Shown piece after piece: positions 61,435-64,000 of a stretch of DNA of 64,000 bases; positions within the stretch are counted from its first letter, which is position 1; every line of letters begins with the position of its first letter. The stretch is from contig JALHMF010000011.1 of NCBI GenBank assembly GCA_022844205.1, positions 1 through 64,000 on the forward strand, in the 5' to 3' direction. The position numbers were made by a program, and so were the translations under genes. The notes under the pieces were generated by a model. The model did not search any database and was not told where the DNA came from. It saw nothing but the letters and a program-made list of their open reading frames with translations. The stretch is from Xanthobacteraceae bacterium. GTDB lineage: Bacteria; Pseudomonadota; Alphaproteobacteria; Rhizobiales; Xanthobacteraceae.

Positions 61435-62142
61435 TTACCCCGACTTCGCGATGTCCGGCGGGCCCTGTTTGCAGTCGACCAGCCACACGTCATAAATCGG
61501 ATGCTCCACGGCGTGCAGGCCCGGGCTTGCGGCAAACATCCAGCCGGTAAACACGCGGCGGATTTTTCCTTCCAGCGTGATCTCGTCCACTTCGACAAAG
61601 CCCGTGGTGTTTTGCGGCTCGGTCGGCGGGCGCGAGTAGCAGGCCTGCGGGGTCACGCGCAGCGCCCCGAACTGCACCGTCTCTTTCACCGCGGCCTCGA
61701 ACGGATAGATGCGCCCGGTGATCTTATCGAGACCGGAGAACACGGCCGTCTGGTTCGGAATGCGGACGTCCTGCGGCGACTGATCCACCGGCACTTCCGG
61801 CAACGCCTTGCCCTTGCGGGCGACAGCGCCCTTTTCCGGCGCCGGCGGAGCCATGATGTCGCGAAGGCCGCCGGGTTGCTCCTTGGCTTCAAGTTGCTTG
61901 GTTTCGTCGCGCTTCTTCTTCGCTTTGGCCGTGGGTTGTTTCTCACCCGGCGGAGGAAGCGGTTCGGTCTGAATGTCGCCCGGGCGCGGCTGTTGCTGCT
62001 GCTGGGGAACCGGAACCGTGGGTCGGGGATTGAAGAGATCGTCGATGGTCTGCGGCGGACGCTGCTGCGCTGCCACCGTTCCAAGGAACGGCAGCGCAAC
62101 GGCGGCTACGATGAAGAAAAGCAGCGGCTTGAGGGGGCGCAT
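61435..62142 (-). CDS. DUF2155 exported protein
   Basis: 235 residues. Signal peptide, Pro/Gln/Lys-rich low-complexity middle (about 30-115), then the DUF2155 domain: L-D-K-I-T-G-R-I, V-T-P-Q-A-C-Y-S-R-P-P, V-F-T-G-W-M-F-A-A-S-P-G-L-H-A-V-E-H-P-I-Y-D-V-W, with two Cys. The family has unknown function and follows aat in many Alphaproteobacteria, here on the opposite strand. Confidence 0.88.
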   Translation of the reverse strand: MRPLKPLLFFIVAAVALPFLGTVAAQQRPPQTIDDLFNPRPTVPVPQQQQQPRPGDIQTEPLPPPGEKQPTAKAKKKRDETKQLEAKEQPGGLRDIMAPPAPEKGAVARKGKALPEVPVDQSPQDVRIPNQTAVFSGLDKITGRIYPFEAAVKETVQFGALRVTPQACYSRPPTEPQNTTGFVEVDEITLEGKIRRVFTGWMFAASPGLHAVEHPIYDVWLVDCKQGPPDIAKSG

Positions 62143-62311
62143 CGATCTCTAACGCGGAAATCGGCGAGAGTTTCCTCACCGCTTGTTCCGCTCGTTATCA
62201 CGCCGATTGCGGCGGCGGAAGGGCCGCGCGCTCACGGGGTTTTGCCCGGCACCGGCCTTTCCCGCGCCATATTCCGTGCTAGCCATATGTAGAATTGGAT
62301 ACGCAGGAGCC

Positions 62312-63019
62312 ATGATCAAAAAGCCCCTCTCCCGCCGACGTTTCCTCATCGGAACGGCCGCCTCGGTCGCCTTTCCCGGCGCGGCCTTTGGCCAGCAGCG
62401 ACCGCCGGATCTGTTCGGAGACTTCGTGAAGGAGTTTTGGACCGGCCAGCGCCGGCCCGAGCCTTTGCCGGAGCGCGTCGAGCCGACCAAACCCGACGAC
62501 TGGTACATCGGCTCCGTTCCCGACGGCCAGTTTGAAATCCGCAAGGTGAATTTCGAACTGCTCGACCCGGAATTCCGCCGCCAGCTCGTCGATTTCCGCA
62601 CGAAGGAAACGCCGGGCACGCTCGTGATCGACCCGCGCAATCATTTTCTGTATTCCGTGCGCGAAGGCGGCACCGCCGTCCGCTACGGCGTCGGCGTCGG
62701 CCGTGAAGGTTTCAGCTGGAGCGGTCGCGCCCATGTCGGCCGCAAGGCCGAATGGCCGGACTGGGTGCCGCCCGCCGAGATGCGGCTGCGCCAGCCGGAA
62801 TTGCCGGAACGCCAGCTCGGCGGCCCGACCAATCCGCTCGGCGCGCGCGCGCTGTATTTGTACGAAGGCAATAAGGACACGCTCTACCGCATTCACGGCA
62901 CCGCCGAGCCGTGGACGATCGGCACCAATGTTTCTTCGGGCTGCATCCGGATGCTGAACGAGGAAGTCGCGGACCTTTACCTGCGCACGCCGATCGGCAC
63001 GCGCGTGGTGGTGCTCTGA
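62312..63019 (+). CDS. Tat-exported L,D-transpeptidase (YkuD)
   Basis: 235 residues from M-I-K-K-P-L-S with GCAGGAGC upstream. Twin-arginine signal S-R-R-R-F-L-I-G. YkuD domain with the catalytic motif H-G-T-A-E-P-W-T-I-G ... S-S-G-C-I-R-M (active-site Cys). Forms 3-3 cross-links in murein or attaches proteins to it, which fits other murein genes in the window. A Tat rather than Sec signal is common in rhizobial members. Confidence 0.92.
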   Translation: MIKKPLSRRRFLIGTAASVAFPGAAFGQQRPPDLFGDFVKEFWTGQRRPEPLPERVEPTKPDDWYIGSVPDGQFEIRKVNFELLDPEFRRQLVDFRTKETPGTLVIDPRNHFLYSVREGGTAVRYGVGVGREGFSWSGRAHVGRKAEWPDWVPPAEMRLRQPELPERQLGGPTNPLGARALYLYEGNKDTLYRIHGTAEPWTIGTNVSSGCIRMLNEEVADLYLRTPIGTRVVVL

Positions 63020-63065
63020 CCCTGTCATCATCCGCGAAGCTTGTCTCCGCGAAAGGCGGGGAGCG

Positions 63066-63172
63066 GATGATCCAGTAATCTCTGAAATCAAAAGTCTGGC
63101 GATTTACTGGATGCCCCGCGGGAGCCTGTCATCGGGCCGCGCTTCGCGCGGACCCGTTGGCGGGGCACAACA
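63066..63172. repeat. family-C repeat, composite
   Basis: GATGATCCAGTAATCTCTG ... ATTTACTGGATGCCCCGCGG ... CGGACCCGTTGGCGGGGCAC: a large imperfect hairpin whose arms pair ATCCAGTAA/TTTACTGGAT and GCCCCGC/GCGGGGC. The rest of 63020-63305 holds only the promoter noted next. Confidence 0.6.
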
Positions 63173-63255
63173 GCTTAAGAGCGCGGAACGCCTTTGGGCG
63201 CGGCTTTATCCGTCCCCGGAGCGTGGCGAATAATAAACGCACCCACTGGAACATT

Positions 63256-63280
63256 GGAACCAACACAAAGCAAAATAGTT
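63256..63280 (+). promoter_or_regulatory. candidate EcfG general-stress promoter
   Basis: GGAAC (63256-63260), 16 bases, then AGTT (63277-63280). Consensus for the alphaproteobacterial EcfG sigma factor is GGAAC-N16/17-CGTT; one base of the -10 differs. It precedes a DUF892 gene, a family often controlled by general stress. Confidence 0.5.
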
Positions 63281-63305
63281 ACCGCCTCGTTTCAAGGAGG
63301 CTCCC

Positions 63306-63812
63306 ATGGCACGCAAGAAAGAGAAGAATCTAAACGACCTGTTTCTGGATACCTTGAAAGATATTTATTACGCCGAAAACAAAATCCTCAAGGCGCTGCC
63401 CAAAATGGCGAAGGCTGCGCAAGCGACCGAACTCCAAAACGCTTTCAAGAAACACCTTGGCGAAACACAGGGCCAGGTGAAACGCCTTACGCAAATTTTC
63501 AAGGAACTGGGTGTGAGCGCGAAGGGCAAGAAGTGCCCTGCTATCGACGGCATCCTCATGGAAGGCGACGAGATCGCCAAGGATTATAAAAATTCTCCAG
63601 CGTTGGATGCTGGGCTTCTCGCTGCTGCGCAAGCGGTCGAACATTACGAAATCTCTCGTTACGGCACACTGAAAACATGGGCGCGGAAACTTGGCATGCA
63701 GAACGCCGTTGCGCTCCTCGAAGAAACGCTGTCGCAGGAAAAAGCAACGGACAAGACCCTCTCGGGTATCGCCGAGGGGTTGGTAAACGACCACGCCAGA
63801 ATGGCGGCATAA
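63306..63812 (+). CDS. DUF892 ferritin-like protein (YciF type)
   Basis: 168 residues, all helical. L-F-L-D-T-L-K-D-I-Y-Y-A-E-N begins the first helix; acid/His positions of a four-helix di-iron fold can be placed in A-E-N, H-L-G-E-T-Q and V-E-H-Y-E-I-S-R-Y. Members are stress-induced, possibly iron-binding, and not functionally settled. AAGGAGG precedes the ATG; the G+C of the coding region is lower than the genome body. Followed by a membrane protein gene after 10 bases. Confidence 0.88.
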   Translation: MARKKEKNLNDLFLDTLKDIYYAENKILKALPKMAKAAQATELQNAFKKHLGETQGQVKRLTQIFKELGVSAKGKKCPAIDGILMEGDEIAKDYKNSPALDAGLLAAAQAVEHYEISRYGTLKTWARKLGMQNAVALLEETLSQEKATDKTLSGIAEGLVNDHARMAA

Positions 63813-63822
63813 GGAGATCAAG

Positions 63823-64000
63823 ATGGCAACGATTGATGCTGATTCAAATGCAAGTGCGGTTTCTTGGGGTGCAGTCGTCGCAGGAGGCGTTGCGGCCGGC
63901 GCACTTACGATTGTCTTCATCACGCTCGGAGCGGCGGTTGGATTAGCTTCCATTTCGCCGTGGGCTAACAGCGGAGCATCGGCGACCACGATCAAGTGGA
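63823..64000 (+). CDS. membrane protein, cut by the window edge
   Basis: First 59 codons only. M-A-T-I-D-A-D-S then S-W-G-A-V-V-A-G-G-V-A-A-G-A-L and a membrane helix, then I-S-P-W-A-N-S-G-A-S-A-T-T. This N-terminus is typical of a widespread family of small multi-helix membrane proteins of unknown function in Hyphomicrobiales. AAGGAGATC upstream; probably in operon with the DUF892 gene. Confidence 0.75.
   Translation, partial: MATIDADSNASAVSWGAVVAGGVAAGALTIVFITLGAAVGLASISPWANSGASATTIKW

Noticed and set aside
1-64000. tRNA, rRNA and CRISPR arrays
   Set aside because: No cloverleaf with a GGTTCGAATCC-type arm and no regular spaced 25-40-base repeats were found by eye; the only regular array is the 21-bp GANTC one, whose units are too short and too different for CRISPR.

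Overview
The window is GC-rich alphaproteobacterial chromosome, most likely order Hyphomicrobiales (Bradyrhizobium/Afipia/Xanthobacteraceae side). Pointers: a rhizobial-type suf operon with a perfect Irr-type iron control palindrome, dispersed palindromic repeats typical of these genomes, a possible EcfG-type promoter, and core runs such as amiC-mrcA-prfB beside rne and M48-dsbA-like-aroQ-accB-accC-aat-DUF2155. Family calls come from reading translated motifs; no database search was run.

Layout. 1-2.3 kb is an accessory edge: a small membrane ORF, a RelE/ParE-type toxin-antitoxin pair that looks leaderless, a two-gene unit with a P-A-G-N-P-G-G-G-Q-W-T motif plus a DUF6968-like partner, and several repeats. 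2.3-11.3 kb holds a DUF1003 membrane protein, two paralogous cold-shock genes that share promoter position, leader RNA and terminator, a SET-domain protein, a thioesterase, two GGDEF diguanylate cyclases, an alpha/beta hydrolase and a DEAD-box helicase. 11.3-18.7 kb is the suf iron-sulfur operon (minus strand: NifS/IscS-like desulfurase, sufB, sufC, sufD, sufS, sufT, a secreted small protein, sufA). 18.8-28.4 kb has a hydrolase, anmK, tyrS, a giant AsmA/YhdP-like protein, bcp, an M23 peptidase, and a 21-bp-phased array of GANTC sites in the peptidase 3' region. 28.6-34.6 kb has a fumarylacetoacetase-fold/ketopantoate-reductase fusion, a secreted hydrolase, a chromate unit (rhodanese-ChrB plus ChrA) and two small Cys-containing secreted proteins.

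34.7-48 kb is the prfB ... mrcA ... amiC segment. prfB carries the classical +1 programmed frameshift. An ABC exporter, a 332-bp repeat, a complete 1300-bp IS481-family element sitting inside a palindromic repeat, and a low-GC GNAT gene lie between prfB and mrcA; two paralogous TPR proteins lie between mrcA and amiC. 48-64 kb is rne, an SH3 protein, an aminotransferase, an M48 protease with TPRs, a DsbA-like oxidoreductase, aroQ, accB, accC, a stand-alone receiver, an NfeD protease/slipin pair, aat, a DUF2155 protein, a Tat-exported L,D-transpeptidase, and a stress-type DUF892 gene followed by a membrane protein cut by the window edge.

How it fits together: most genes are housekeeping for Fe-S assembly, envelope and peptidoglycan (AmpG-type recycling kinase, PBP1A, AmiC-type amidase, M23, L,D-transpeptidase, YhdP), RNA decay and fatty-acid initiation. 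The unusual content lies in the non-coding DNA: conserved csp leaders, the phased GANTC array, cassette-bracketing palindromes and the IS that targets them. No tRNA, rRNA or CRISPR array was recognised.
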